A DNA stretch of 64,000 bases from SAR324 cluster bacterium (GCA_028282885.1 JANQGX010000020.1:184377-248376); one strand, 5' to 3'. Shown: positions 26,214 to 36,776, counted from the stretch's first letter. The notes: generated by a model not told the origin, from the sequence alone. Made by a program: numbers and translations.

Positions 26214-27089
26214 TCATCGAACATTGATCAGGGCTCCACCAATGATAAACAGGGCACCCAGTAATGTTGCCAGGGTAGGAATCTCACCGAAAACCGACCA
26301 GCCAAGAATGGCGGAAAAAACAACCTGAACATAGGAGTAAGCCGTCGCCTTCCCGGCTTTTTCTGTCTGCAGAGCCTTGGTCAGCCCGATTTGACCGACC
26401 TGGGTAAAGACACCCACCATTAACAACAGGATCCAGGTGGAACCTGCCGGCAACACAAAGTCGGTTCCCAGAAGCAGGGTCGATACAGGCAAGGCAACCA
26501 GGGTGAAATAGAAAATTATCACTGATGGATCTTCGGTCTCACACAGGCGCCTTACGAACACATATGCAGCACCACTGCCGAAAGCTCCAAGCACGGCTGC
26601 CACGACACCCACTATTGGCAGTCCCCCGGAGCTCTTCACAAAACCACCGAGCAGAATATCAGGCTGAACCATAATCAGAAGCCCGGTCAAGCTAAGGACG
26701 ATGCTTGTGATAGTCGACCGCTGGGCAACTTCCTTCAGGAACAAAAAGGCCAGCAAGGTTGTGAATATGGGTTGAAGGTACAGCAGAAGAGTAGCTTCAG
26801 CCAGGGGAAGAACCGCGATAGCATAGAATACGCAAATCAGGGCCAGGGTTCCGGCCAGTCCCCGCGCCAGCAAAAGAGGTTTATTATTACCCCAGATGCT
26901 GATTCCTTTTCGCCTGACATCAAAATAGCAGATACAACATGAAACCAGTGCCCTTGCTGCAGTAATCTCCAAAACAGGAATCCCCCTGTGGCTTGCCGCC
27001 TTTACACAAACACTCATCAGGGCAAATCCCATTGCTGACAAAAGCATGTAACAAGCGCTTGGAGGAACTGATTTCAAGTCTTTGTTCAT
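26214..27089 (-). CDS. EamA/DMT family permease
   Basis: An inner-membrane transporter of about 291 residues with ten membrane helices in two EamA repeats (about 10-140 and 155-290). The first repeat reads ACYMLLSAMGFALMSVCVKA and the second ends in GALFIIGGALINVR. These drug/metabolite-type permeases export amino acids, drugs or other small molecules. I chose ATG 27089, which gives the usual family length; the frame is open to ATG 27188, which would add a hydrophilic 33-residue leader. Neither has a strong ribosome-binding site. It is alone and transcribed leftward. Confidence 0.82.
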   Translation of the reverse strand: MNKDLKSVPPSACYMLLSAMGFALMSVCVKAASHRGIPVLEITAARALVSCCICYFDVRRKGISIWGNNKPLLLARGLAGTLALICVFYAIAVLPLAEATLLLYLQPIFTTLLAFLFLKEVAQRSTITSIVLSLTGLLIMVQPDILLGGFVKSSGGLPIVGVVAAVLGAFGSGAAYVFVRRLCETEDPSVIIFYFTLVALPVSTLLLGTDFVLPAGSTWILLLMVGVFTQVGQIGLTKALQTEKAGKATAYSYVQVVFSAILGWSVFGEIPTLATLLGALFIIGGALINVR

Positions 27090-27262
27090 CACGAAAAGTT
27101 GATTGTGTTTTGCGGTTTTAATTGCCCGGCGGTTGGATAGGATTTTTACATCATATTGTCTTAACGGCGTTGTCTGGTTTAGGGACATAAAAATCCAGGG
27201 CGTGCGCGGTCTTCCCGGATTTATAAAATCCGGGGAGTGAAATCTTCTGGGGATTTGCCTGA

Positions 27263-28252
27263 TCAGAGTTTATAAGTTTTTCCCGATGACAGGATTTTGG
27301 TCTCAGTATCCAATTCTTGTGTCATGCGTGACAATGCATAGTCGCATGTATCATGGGCCGATGGAAAAAATTTACGAGGTCGGATGGCATTCAGGCTATC
27401 GATGGTTTTATCCAGGTCTTCATTATTGATTCTTTTCCAGAAGGGTTTTCCGGTGCCGACAATGGTCTGAATCTGTACACCGAGGCGATTTCCCCTGCCT
27501 CCGGAAATAGGGAAATGCAGTCCACCGCCGATCGCATAGATCGGATCATCGGATAACTTTCGGGTCATTTGCACAATCGTTTCTATCGTCGGGTGTCCAC
27601 ATCCAGTGAAAACAACCAGCCCTTTGCCTTTAATCCTGGCAATCAGGGCCTGTTCCTCCGTTTTCCCGAGAAAAAACAGGCTTCTCGCCAGTGGGCCGGT
27701 TGTCGCAATCCCGGCGGATAATAATTGTGGACCCCGGACCAGTTCACATTTAAAGCCTTCCGCTTCCGCCTTGTCCGGTAGATAACAGGGTTGACCGGAT
27801 GGTCGTCCCAGTTCCTCGGGTATGGTCACCTGCTTGGTCCGTGTTGCCTTGAGCCCCCCCATATGATCGGGATGCAAGTGAGAAATACAGACGGCATCGA
27901 TTTCTTCCAACCGGATTCCAAGCCTGGTGGCATTGTCAACCAGGGCGGGTCTTTCCGGTCCAAACGCAACATCGTAAAGCAGACTGCCCCGGTCTGATCG
28001 AAACAGGTAGCAAACACCCGCTTCGCCCGTAAACCCTTCCTCAGCTTTTTCATCAACAATTACGGTAATCTCCAGAAAATCCAGTTCCGGGATGTCGAGG
28101 GGCTGGGCTGCGTTGATTCGTTCTTCATTCAACTGCCCGGATAAATCCAGATTTTCTCTATATTTGCGATTTTTTTTAAGCAGAAAAGGTGCGAGGGCGG
28201 GGCTGAGCAATCCCAAAAAGGGCCACCAGATCGGTGATATTCTGAATAGCAT
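27263..28252 (-). CDS. MBL-fold metallo-hydrolase
   Basis: A 329-residue protein with an N-terminal hydrophobic segment (about residues 1-25) and a metallo-beta-lactamase fold. The metal motif SHLHPDHMGG (HxHxDH) follows IDAVCISH. Further ligands are VFTGCGHPTIE and GGGLHFP. The overall layout (TGCGH, GGxHF) is that of the MBL group often labelled 7,8-dihydropterin-6-yl-methyl-aminobenzene phosphate synthase-like; the true substrate of these bacterial members is unclear. AGGAG precedes the start. It follows the broken molybdopterin oxidoreductase by 12 bp and may be a survivor of the same operon. Confidence 0.85.
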   Translation of the reverse strand: MLFRISPIWWPFLGLLSPALAPFLLKKNRKYRENLDLSGQLNEERINAAQPLDIPELDFLEITVIVDEKAEEGFTGEAGVCYLFRSDRGSLLYDVAFGPERPALVDNATRLGIRLEEIDAVCISHLHPDHMGGLKATRTKQVTIPEELGRPSGQPCYLPDKAEAEGFKCELVRGPQLLSAGIATTGPLARSLFFLGKTEEQALIARIKGKGLVVFTGCGHPTIETIVQMTRKLSDDPIYAIGGGLHFPISGGRGNRLGVQIQTIVGTGKPFWKRINNEDLDKTIDSLNAIRPRKFFPSAHDTCDYALSRMTQELDTETKILSSGKTYKL

Positions 28253-28264
28253 GGATTTCTCCTT

Positions 28265-29476
28265 CTATTTGGTTTCGACGGAATAGACGTTGCAGAGATT
28301 CGTTTGCAGGTATTTTGACTCTATGTTCGGATCATAAGCCTGCTCGCGAAATGGCAGATTCAGGTTGGATTTTTTCCAACCGTGATCGGGCGGTGCTTCT
28401 TCCGGAAACCACCATCCATACTGGGCGTATATTGCTTCTGGCCCAAGCCCGCTTTCCAGTTTGGCTTTCATTTGAATTCTACCGTTCCGGTTTTCCAGCC
28501 AGACATCCATTCCGTCTTTTATACCCTGAGCATAAGCTGTCTCCGGATGTATTTCAACAACCGGATGTGAATTTCGTTTTCTCAGGGATGCCAATTGGCG
28601 CCCCTAGCTGTGATAGAAGCTCCTTATTCTTCTTGTGGTCAGACTATAGGGATATTGCTTCGCCAGATCCGGTCGGGCGATCGGCGAAATATCCGGTTCC
28701 CGATAAACCGGAAGCGGTGACACACCCATTTCCTCAAGCAATTCAGAATAGAGTTCCAGTTTTCCGCTTTGAGTCTTAAAACCCGAGATCTCATGTTTTC
28801 TGTACCTCATTTTTGCAGTTAAAATACCTTTTTCACAGAATTGTTCGAAACTGAGACCGGAATCTTCCAACATCCAATCGACGAATTGTCGATGGTTTTT
28901 CCAGGGAAACGCCTTATTAAATCCCAAGCTCTGTATCAAATCCAGCATTGCTTCCCTGTCATCCCTTGCCTCACCGACCTGAACCACTTTTTGACGTGGA
29001 AGGATACACCATTGTTTCATGGTATTCACCACATCATCCTGGTCCAGCCACATGGAGAAGGGCAGGACCAGATCCGCCCTTTGTGCGGTTGGTGTGAAAA
29101 AGAAATCGGAAACGACGACAAACTCAACGAGATCCAGGGCTTTCTCTACTGACTTGGGATCAGTCTGATTCAAAAGCGGGTTGGAACCCAGTATCCACAA
29201 CCCGCGAATTCTGTAGGGATCGGCGTTAATTATCGATTGCCACAATGTTGGCGGGTGCAGCATCGGCAAAAGCGGAAACCTGGAAGCTTTCAGCTTGTTA
29301 AAAATTCGAATCATTCTTTTCGGCCTAACCTCAGCGGCTTTACGGGTAATTTTGTCATTGTGCCGTGTTTTCAGATGATCCGCTGTCCGGAACAATGGTT
29401 CTGTCTGTGGGATTTGTGTTGAGGAACTGTTGGGGGTAGTGCCCCCAACAATCTTGGTATTGGCAGGATTTAAGAA
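28265..29476 (-). pseudogene. Molybdopterin oxidoreductase, C-terminal half with in-frame amber stop
   Basis: Two frames in the same phase, 29395-28604 and 28603-28265, together give the C-terminal half of a DMSO reductase-family enzyme. Seen are IRGLWILGSNPLLNQTDP, then QRADLVLPFSMWLDQDDVVN, then, after the stop, LRKRNSHPVVEIHPETA and the molydopterin-dinucleotide-binding tail. A TAG codon at 28606-28604 sits where family members read a Glu (SFYHS-stop-GRQL), consistent with one G-to-T change. The N-terminal 300 or more residues with the iron-sulfur site are missing. The remnant stays open to about 29476 and then abuts the TonB receptor 3' end. It is a clear pseudogene. Confidence 0.85.
29428..29450 (-). 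terminator. Strong hairpin downstream of TonB receptor A
   Basis: TGTTGGGGG and CCCCCAACA form a perfect 9-bp stem with a 5-base loop, 48 bp after the receptor stop on the same strand. No T run follows. It lies inside the 5' end of the oxidoreductase remnant, so it may serve as a terminator only by chance. Confidence 0.4.
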
Positions 29477-29497
29477 GATTCAATTGTTTGCGGCGCC

Positions 29498-31564
29498 CTA
29501 AAACCTGTAAGATGCCTGCAAACCGATTTCTCTCGGCGGGCTGTAAATGGTGATAAATCCCTCGTAGTATTCATCAGAATTATACTCTTTATCGAGAAGA
29601 TTTTTCGCATAAAGGTAGATATCGTATGAACCGGCTTCATATCCGATTTTTGTATTCACAACTTCGTAGGCATCACGAGAATAATTATTGGCCTTATCAA
29701 AATACATTTTGCCGTATCCCACCAGATCAGCTCGGGCATAGACGCCTCCCTCAGACCGATATTGTCCACCTAGGTGATAAGTATACTGAGGCACGAATGG
29801 ATTTTTGTTGCCCTTATAATCCCCCCGCACATCGCTAAAATCGGTGAATTCAGTATCGTTGTAACCATAACTCGCATCAAGGGTCAGCCCCTCCAGAACT
29901 TTCGCCGTCGCTTCCAGTTCCGCGCCGATTCCCCTGGCCGTAGCTGCGTTGGTCAGGTATGTTTCGGCCGGTGAGGCCTGTTCGTTTACCTGCATATCTT
30001 TAATGTCCATATAATAAACCGAGCCGTTTATCACCAGAATGTTATTCAACAGGATGTTTTTTGTTCCGATCTCATAGGACCACAAGGTTTCAGAATCATA
30101 AGTGAGATAATCCGGGTTGGAGACCGCCAGGGCGTTGAATCCTCCCGAGCGATATCCTTTTGATATACTGATATAGGTGGTATTCCCGGGAGTTATACTA
30201 TACTCCACGGCCAGCTTCGGTGTCAGTTGATCCCATGAATCTTCCTCTGTTGCCCGGGTGTTATTATCCAGAAAATCCTTTTTCTCTGTTTCAAAACGCA
30301 AGCCGGTTATCACTGCCAGTTGATCGCCCAACGGATAGGTAAGATTTGCAAATACGGCCTGGGTTGCACCTTCGTATTCCCGGTCTGTATTATCCACCAT
30401 CATGCCGTAATCAACATCCATGTAAATATCTGTACTTTCCTGATCAAAGTACAGGCCAACCAGTCCCTTTAAACGACCAGCCAGATAATTCAGTCGGAAT
30501 TCCTGGGCCAGGGTGTCATAGTTATTGTCCTTAATGCCATGCATGAGGGTCATTGAAGTGCCATCCCAATCAATCGCCGTATGCTGATGATATTTTCTGT
30601 GCGTGGTAATGGAAGTCAGGGTGAGGGAGTCTGTGAAATCATAGGCGACTTTGAGATATTGATTGTCCCGGCTGGACTTGTTCCATCCGTCAAGATTTGA
30701 TGAAACCTCTCGATCGCTGGGAGATGGAAGCATGAATTGCATGGCACCGCTTTCCCCCAATTGCATATTGGGTTCTCCTTCGTCATATTCCAGATGTGAA
30801 ACGGCAAAAGTGATATCCGCTTTGTCTGTTGGCGTCCAACGAAACAGTGCTTTGCCAAAAGAATGCTTCTTTTCGTTGATCATTTCACCGGTGGTGGTGT
30901 TTTCGATAAAACCATCCTTGGAGTACAAGAGTCCAGACAGACTGTAAAAAAATCGGTCCTCCATAATGGGCCCGCTCAGGTTAAAAGAGAGCTGTCTTTT
31001 TTCGTCTTCGCCGGCTTCGAGTGATACTTTACCTCTGAAATCGTTATCGGGCGGCCTGGTAATGATTTTAATGGCGCCTGCTTCAGTTCCTTTCCCGTAT
31101 ATGGTACCTTGGGGCCCCCTGAGAACTTCAATGCGCTGGATATCAAGCAACTCATCCTCAAATCCGATTCCTGTGAGGTCAGGGACACCGTCAATATAAA
31201 GTCCGGTTGAAACCCTGAAAGATTCGGGCGGAGCGTTAATTCCCCGCATTACAGGGACATGGTTACCCGAACCTTCCACCTGATAGATCATCAGGTTTGG
31301 GACAAAATCAGCAATATCCTGTACCGAATCGATATTCCTGTCCTCCACGTCCACATCGGTCATGGCGGACACGCTCATGGGGACTTTCTGGATATTTTCC
31401 TCCTGCTTTTGCGCTGTCACTGTAAGCGCGCCGAGTTCCAGAGTCTCCTGGTTCTGCCCTTCCTGACCTAAAACCGGTGCTGCAAGCAGACATAATAAAA
31501 ATATCACTAAAACTATACCGGCCGCAAACCCTGACGGCACAAATCCTCTCTTTTCTTTCTTCAT
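29498..31564 (-). CDS. TonB-dependent outer-membrane receptor, module A
   Basis: A 688-residue receptor with a signal peptide (about 1-33, cut near VLG-QEG), a TonB box region ELGALTVTAQKQ, a plug domain (about 45-160 with the conserved RGPQGTIYGKGTEAGAI) and a 22-strand barrel ending in a terminal Phe (LQASYRF). Such receptors import ferric siderophores, haem or cobalamin-like chelates using TonB energy. Its closest relative in the window is the module B receptor (shared KGYRSGGFN, RADxxGYGxMYxDKAN, YLYxKNxxDxEYN). It lies downstream of the ABC pair in the same direction, with its own 316-bp promoter region containing a direct-repeat operator candidate. Confidence 0.93.
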   Translation of the reverse strand: MKKEKRGFVPSGFAAGIVLVIFLLCLLAAPVLGQEGQNQETLELGALTVTAQKQEENIQKVPMSVSAMTDVDVEDRNIDSVQDIADFVPNLMIYQVEGSGNHVPVMRGINAPPESFRVSTGLYIDGVPDLTGIGFEDELLDIQRIEVLRGPQGTIYGKGTEAGAIKIITRPPDNDFRGKVSLEAGEDEKRQLSFNLSGPIMEDRFFYSLSGLLYSKDGFIENTTTGEMINEKKHSFGKALFRWTPTDKADITFAVSHLEYDEGEPNMQLGESGAMQFMLPSPSDREVSSNLDGWNKSSRDNQYLKVAYDFTDSLTLTSITTHRKYHQHTAIDWDGTSMTLMHGIKDNNYDTLAQEFRLNYLAGRLKGLVGLYFDQESTDIYMDVDYGMMVDNTDREYEGATQAVFANLTYPLGDQLAVITGLRFETEKKDFLDNNTRATEEDSWDQLTPKLAVEYSITPGNTTYISISKGYRSGGFNALAVSNPDYLTYDSETLWSYEIGTKNILLNNILVINGSVYYMDIKDMQVNEQASPAETYLTNAATARGIGAELEATAKVLEGLTLDASYGYNDTEFTDFSDVRGDYKGNKNPFVPQYTYHLGGQYRSEGGVYARADLVGYGKMYFDKANNYSRDAYEVVNTKIGYEAGSYDIYLYAKNLLDKEYNSDEYYEGFITIYSPPREIGLQASYRF

Positions 31565-31821
31565 TGCTTATTATCCGTTTTTTGTTTCTTTTGACAAATA
31601 GTATCTAATCAGAATCATGGACGATAGCGCTGGAGGTGTTGGCTTTTGGAAACCTGAAGTACGAAACTCACAACATCGAATAACCAGGGATGACTTCACG
31701 CATATCCCAAAAGCCGGCGCCTTCGGCGAGATACCGACTGAATAGATACGATAAATTCTTTAAACGCGGGAACCGACCATAATGAATTCAATGACAATAT
31801 CACATATTCGTCAGCTTCATG

Positions 31822-31857
31822 CCTCTCAACCCGGCATTTATCCCTCTCAACCAGGCA
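31822..31857 (-). promoter_or_regulatory. Direct repeat with 21-bp period, AraC-type operator candidate (module A receptor)
   Basis: CCTCTCAACCCGGCA (31822-31836) and CCTCTCAACCAGGCA (31843-31857) differ at one base and start exactly 21 bp apart, two helical turns. The same pair of motifs occurs at 36777-36812 before the module A binding-protein operon. AraC-family proteins bind such head-to-tail half sites. It lies about 260 bp before the receptor start, in the gap 31565-31880, which holds no gene. Confidence 0.65.
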
Positions 31858-31880
31858 CAAAAACATCGCTGGGGATCCAA

Positions 31881-33641
31881 TCAAAGCGGATTGGCTTGAG
31901 ACGGGTTCAATTGAATCCTCCAACTTCTCACGTTTGTTCTTTTATTCCAGAAGTGCCTGTAGAGTCCTTCCTCCTCGATCAGTTCATCGTGCTTTCCGGA
32001 TTGAGCCAGTTGCCCGTCATCTATCACCAGAATTTGATCTGCATGGCGAATGGTCGACAGCCTGTGAGCAATCACAATGAGTGTTTTATTCCTGACCAAT
32101 TCGTTAATGGCGTTCTGAATATGTTTCTCATTGTCGGGATCGATGCTTGCGGTCGCTTCGTCAAGCAGGATGATGGGTGCATCTTTTAGAATTGCCCTGG
32201 CGATTGAAATGCGCTGCTTCTCACCGCCCGACAAAGTGCTACCGCCTTCACCGACCACGGTATCCCATCCATGCTCAAGTCTTTCGATAAAATCATGACA
32301 TCTTGCCTTCCTGGCGGCGTCCAAGATTTCCTTTTCGCTCGCTTCGGGATTACCGAACTTGATATTGTTAAGAATGGTGTCATGGAACAGATACACATTC
32401 TGGAAGACCATACTGATGTTTTTCATGAAGCAGGGATGGGAGATCTCCTTGATATTGTGACCGCCGATTCGTATTTCCCCTTTCTCGACATCCCAGAACC
32501 TGGCTATAAGGTTGGCTATCGTTGTTTTTCCGGAACCTGAAGCGCCGATGAGGGCTGTCATTCCGTTTTCCGGGATTCTGAACGAAATGTTGTCTAAAAC
32601 CTCTTTCTCATCATAGGCAAAACTCACACCCCGGAAGTCGATATCGAAACGATCAAGCGATGTCTCCTGACCACTCTCATCGATTGTTTCAACCTGTTTC
32701 ACCGCTTCATAACGGTCAAGTGAGGCTTCCATAACACGCATTTTCATGGTCAGGATACCCAATGCTTTTGTCGGCAGATAAAGCTGGAAAACAAAAACCA
32801 GGATCATCAGCATTATTGACATATCAAGCTCGCCACCGTTGTAAAGCAGGGCTACAAAAAAGATCGTGAGACCGATACCGACATTGAAGCATATGTCATA
32901 GAGCAGGGTCGGCGGGATAAACTTTTCCTCGAACTCAATCGAATGGTCCCGCGTGCTTTTAAAAGATGCTTTCGTTGTCTTGGTTTTCTCCGCTCCGAGA
33001 TTGAATGCCTTGATGACAGTAATGCCCTGTACAAATTCCAGGACAGCGTCGCTCAATTCGGCCTGGGTCTGCTGTTTGATGACTGATTGTTCCCTGCCGA
33101 TGCGCTGCAGCCGGTTAAATACCAGCAGGGCGACGGCATATGTTGCGATTGTTACGAGACCGACGCGGAGGTCGAAGATCAGCAGAAAAACACTTCCAAT
33201 AATCATGCTGGCGTATCCGTTAATGATTTTATAGATGGAAGTCATGGCCCAGGTTTCGACAAAAGTGATGTCCGAAGTGACAACAGCAGTCAGATTTCCC
33301 AAGTTTCCTTCCGTAAAATAACCCATCGGAAAACGCTTGATCAGGTCTCCGATCTTTATTCTCTCCCTTTCGAAGACCTCATAACCGGTGGCGTCCTGAT
33401 AGATGTAAACCAGTCTCCGAAAACCATATTGCCCGATCAATCCGGCCAGAATGAGTACTCCACTGATCCGGATATCCTGGGTTTTTAATCCTTCCGATAA
33501 ATGCCGGTGAAGGATATAAAGGAGGGCAAGAATCGGGAGATTATAAAAAATCCCTTCCAGAAATCCGAAAACAAAGGCAATCCTGATTTTAGCTGAAAAA
33601 TTACCTGAAAGATGCAACAGGCGTCTGATTATTTTAATCAT
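31881..33641 (-). CDS. ABC half-transporter, YbtQ/IrtB-like, module A (second of pair)
   Basis: 586 residues: six membrane segments (about 1-300) followed by an ATPase domain with Walker A GASGSGKTT, signature LSGGEKQR, Walker B IILLDEATASIDPDNE and the H-loop IAHRLS. Its exporter-type fold and tandem arrangement with a second half-transporter, a ferric-chelate binding protein and a TonB receptor match the YbtPQ/IrtAB group, which imports siderophores despite the exporter fold. The start overlaps the end of the partner gene by 8 bases, so the two are made in equal amounts and form a heterodimer. Confidence 0.9.
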   Translation of the reverse strand: MIKIIRRLLHLSGNFSAKIRIAFVFGFLEGIFYNLPILALLYILHRHLSEGLKTQDIRISGVLILAGLIGQYGFRRLVYIYQDATGYEVFERERIKIGDLIKRFPMGYFTEGNLGNLTAVVTSDITFVETWAMTSIYKIINGYASMIIGSVFLLIFDLRVGLVTIATYAVALLVFNRLQRIGREQSVIKQQTQAELSDAVLEFVQGITVIKAFNLGAEKTKTTKASFKSTRDHSIEFEEKFIPPTLLYDICFNVGIGLTIFFVALLYNGGELDMSIMLMILVFVFQLYLPTKALGILTMKMRVMEASLDRYEAVKQVETIDESGQETSLDRFDIDFRGVSFAYDEKEVLDNISFRIPENGMTALIGASGSGKTTIANLIARFWDVEKGEIRIGGHNIKEISHPCFMKNISMVFQNVYLFHDTILNNIKFGNPEASEKEILDAARKARCHDFIERLEHGWDTVVGEGGSTLSGGEKQRISIARAILKDAPIILLDEATASIDPDNEKHIQNAINELVRNKTLIVIAHRLSTIRHADQILVIDDGQLAQSGKHDELIEEEGLYRHFWNKRTNVRSWRIQLNPSQANPL

Positions 33642-35388
33642 TTTCCTCCTCCTTGACTGATATATTCCAGGTCATGGATTCCATATGGGCATCCCACATC
33701 TTGTGATAGATTGGTGATCGGTCAAGCAAATCGTCGTGTGTTCCCTGGGCGGCTATAGCGCCACCATCCATTAGGATGATGTTATCTGCTTCCGTTATGG
33801 TGGATAACCTGTGGGCGATTACCAAAACCGTTTTTCCGAGTAATAAGCCGTTCAAAGCCCCCTGGATCAGATCCTCGTTTTCCGGATCGGTAAAAGCCGT
33901 TGCTTCATCCAGTACAATGATTGGCGCATCCTTGAGCAGTGCTCTGGCAATGGAAAGCCGCTGTTTCTGGCCGCCGGATAGCTTGTTGCCCACAGTACCG
34001 ATCCCTGTCTGATACTGCTGATCCATTTCCATTATGAAATCATGACATTGTGCAATTTTAGCCACTGTGATTACCTCATCATCGGTAGCGTCCGGTTTTC
34101 CCATACGGATGTTATCCATGACCGGGATGTTGAAAAGGTGAACATCCTGCGAGACATAACTGATGGAATCCATCAGGGTTGAAAAGGACAATTCCTTGAT
34201 GTTAATACCACCGATGGTGATCTCGCCTTCCCTGTTATCCCAGAAGCGCAGCAATAGCCTGGCAATGGTCGTCTTACCGCTGCCTGATTTCCCCACCAGG
34301 GCGGTAACCGTGTTCGCCGCAGCCGTAAATGAAACTTCTTTCAGCACCTTTTCATCTTCATAGGCAAAGCTGACCTGATTGTAACCAATGTCGAATCTTG
34401 CAGGTGAGAGATTGCTTTCCACCAATGGTAGTTCCTCCCTGGTCAGGATATTATCGATGATTCTGCTTTTCATAATGATCATATGAAAAGTGTTCCCGAA
34501 CTCCGTTAATCGCAGGAGGGGGGTACCAAGGCTCAGAGCAAGCAGGATACAGAGGATGTAGCCGGCGATATCAAGGCTGCCGGCCATCATAAACAAGCCA
34601 CCACACGGAACCAGAAAGATGATGGTGCAGGGTAGCAAAACATAAAATGCCGCCAGATAAGGCCAAGCATCCCTGCTCCAGTCAAGGATAAAGTTCTTGT
34701 ATTCCCTGACCGAAGTGGCATATCTCGCAAACGACGATTCAGTCTGATTAAAAATCTTGATAACCTCCATGCCGCCGATAAACTCGACGATGTTTTCGCT
34801 CATATTCTGTGTGGCCTTCAGATAGCGGTCCATTTTTGTGATCCTTCCTCTCATCATCAGAAAGAAAACAAGCATGACAATGGGAATCATTGCCAGGGTC
34901 AGCAGCGCCATGCGCCAGTCGATAAAAAATAGAAACACAATTACGGTCAGGGGAACCAGGGTATTGGATATGCCTTCGGGAATGATATGGGCGATGATCA
35001 ATTCCATTTCCTCGATCAGATCGACAAATATCTGCTTGAAACTTCCGGAGCCCTGGTTGGTGATGTCTCCCATTGGCAGTCTGGCCATTTTGTCGGCCAG
35101 GCTGTTCCGCATGCCGTAAAGCGTATCGAAAGCCGCCTGGTGCGAATATTTCATGGCGCTGAAATAGAGGACGGACTTACCAATCAGGCAGAAAAGCACC
35201 GCACCAGATAGCATTGCAATCACCGAAACGGAAACCGCAGATCCCGTCATGAATTCCCTGATCAGGACGTGAACCAGATAATAGGGGGCAATGCTGATAA
35301 AAACGCTTAATGTGGCCAGAATTATGGCGTAATATACCTTTCGTCGATGTTCCCTGGTATAGGACAATACCTTAATGATTTCATTCAT
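33634..35388 (-). CDS. ABC half-transporter, YbtP/IrtA-like, module A (first of pair)
   Basis: 584 residues with six membrane segments and an ATPase domain: Walker A GKSGSGKTT, signature LSGGQKQR, Walker B IIVLDEATAFTDPENE, H-loop IAHRLS. The AF-T/A-DPENE form after Walker B is shared with the first gene of module B (AFADPDNE), which marks these two as the same member of each pair. It begins 17 bp after the binding-protein gene and overlaps its partner by 8 bases. Confidence 0.9.
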   Translation of the reverse strand: MNEIIKVLSYTREHRRKVYYAIILATLSVFISIAPYYLVHVLIREFMTGSAVSVSVIAMLSGAVLFCLIGKSVLYFSAMKYSHQAAFDTLYGMRNSLADKMARLPMGDITNQGSGSFKQIFVDLIEEMELIIAHIIPEGISNTLVPLTVIVFLFFIDWRMALLTLAMIPIVMLVFFLMMRGRITKMDRYLKATQNMSENIVEFIGGMEVIKIFNQTESSFARYATSVREYKNFILDWSRDAWPYLAAFYVLLPCTIIFLVPCGGLFMMAGSLDIAGYILCILLALSLGTPLLRLTEFGNTFHMIIMKSRIIDNILTREELPLVESNLSPARFDIGYNQVSFAYEDEKVLKEVSFTAAANTVTALVGKSGSGKTTIARLLLRFWDNREGEITIGGINIKELSFSTLMDSISYVSQDVHLFNIPVMDNIRMGKPDATDDEVITVAKIAQCHDFIMEMDQQYQTGIGTVGNKLSGGQKQRLSIARALLKDAPIIVLDEATAFTDPENEDLIQGALNGLLLGKTVLVIAHRLSTITEADNIILMDGGAIAAQGTHDDLLDRSPIYHKMWDAHMESMTWNISVKEEEND

Positions 35389-35405
35389 GATGTCTTCGCA
35401 GATTA

Positions 35406-36539
35406 TTATTTGAAAGACGGATAAAAGAAGGTTCCGTGCTTTGATAAATCAACATTTACCTCAAGAAACTCATCAAGATATCTCTGGTGATACTTTCGAG
35501 GATTCATGTCCCTGAAAAGCCCGGGGTGCATCCATTTGGCGATACTCAGGATGACAACGGAAGAGATGGAGGCTGTTGCCAGTTGCGGGTCGTATAGAAA
35601 AACCTGTCCTTTTTTGACCGCATCGCTGTTTTTAAACACGTCGAGATTCATGATTCTCCTCCTCTCAGCTTCGGCAACATCATCCGAATCCACATCAAAT
35701 CCCCAGATCTTTCCGGCTACATTTTGATTGGGTACAGGAACGAGAATTACTTCCGGATTTTGTGCAACAAGCCATTCCGGGTTGACCTCCCAAATCACCT
35801 CCCCTTCCAAACCCGCTGCTATATTAACTCCTCCCGGCAGTACCGTTTGGGAATATCCAAAAGTAGATTTATTCGTCATGGTACAAAGCTGCTCAGGCGA
35901 CCACCCGTTTGACTTCAGGAACACTCTTGGTTTGTCCTTATCTGACAATTTAACGGTTCTTTCCGAGATAGCAGATAGAATTCTGTTGTGAAAGACAATG
36001 AACTTTCCTGCCTGCTCCTCTTTGCCCAGGATCCTACCCATTTGCTCCACGCTGTTACCCAACGATTCCGTATTCATAAAGTCGAAAGCGATAACCGGAA
36101 TTGTGTCGCCAACCTTTTCAATGATGACGTTTAGATCCAGACCTGAAGCCCAGGTGACAAACAAGACATCGGGATGCACTTCAAAGAGTTTTTCATGATC
36201 AACATTGGCACCCGATCCGCCATTTAACACGGGAATGCTGTCCAGATTTGGAAATATCGTTTTATCGGTTGTCCATATATCTCTCGCAACCACAAGATCC
36301 CAGCTGTCAAGCAGCTTTAGCACCTCGTTGCCGGAAAGCAACAGGGTGGCGATTGATCTTATCGGTTTTGAAATCGTTATTTCCCGGCCCAGCGTATCTG
36401 TTATCGTGACAGGGGTAAAACGGACGGCTTCAATCCGGTGTGCTTTCGCTTTATGTCCTCCTGTTTGTCCACCGGCGAAAAACGGCAGCAAACCAAACAC
36501 TCCCATAATCAAACCCAAAAACAACTTTTTTAGTTTCAT
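35406..36539 (-). CDS. Periplasmic ferric-chelate binding protein (FepB/BtuF type), module A
   Basis: A 377-residue class III periplasmic binding protein with a signal peptide (about 1-25). The N-terminal lobe starts with VTITDTLGREITISKPIRSIA and contains LFEVHPDVLFVTW; a long helix joins the lobes. The C-terminal tail KWMHPGLFRDMNPRKYHQ is nearly the same in all three binding proteins of the window. It delivers a chelate to the ABC pair encoded directly downstream (17 bp). AGGAAGG precedes the start. It is the first gene of the binding protein-ABC-ABC operon. Confidence 0.9.
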   Translation of the reverse strand: MKLKKLFLGLIMGVFGLLPFFAGGQTGGHKAKAHRIEAVRFTPVTITDTLGREITISKPIRSIATLLLSGNEVLKLLDSWDLVVARDIWTTDKTIFPNLDSIPVLNGGSGANVDHEKLFEVHPDVLFVTWASGLDLNVIIEKVGDTIPVIAFDFMNTESLGNSVEQMGRILGKEEQAGKFIVFHNRILSAISERTVKLSDKDKPRVFLKSNGWSPEQLCTMTNKSTFGYSQTVLPGGVNIAAGLEGEVIWEVNPEWLVAQNPEVILVPVPNQNVAGKIWGFDVDSDDVAEAERRRIMNLDVFKNSDAVKKGQVFLYDPQLATASISSVVILSIAKWMHPGLFRDMNPRKYHQRYLDEFLEVNVDLSKHGTFFYPSFK

Positions 36540-36776
36540 TTCATGCCTTCCTGATTTATTTCACTGTCTGCACAACTGGCCGATGATTCCAAAAATCTGC
36601 TTCTGAACGAAATTCCCGAATTTAATTCCTGTTTTATCCGGGTCATTCAAAAAGTCCAAATGAACTGAAATTTCAAGAACACAGTCCACCGGGGCAAACC
36701 TGAAAGCTCAACTTGTCCCGTGTTGAAATTTCACATTTTATTTCATTTGATTAATCTCACACTTCGGATCCCGTTG

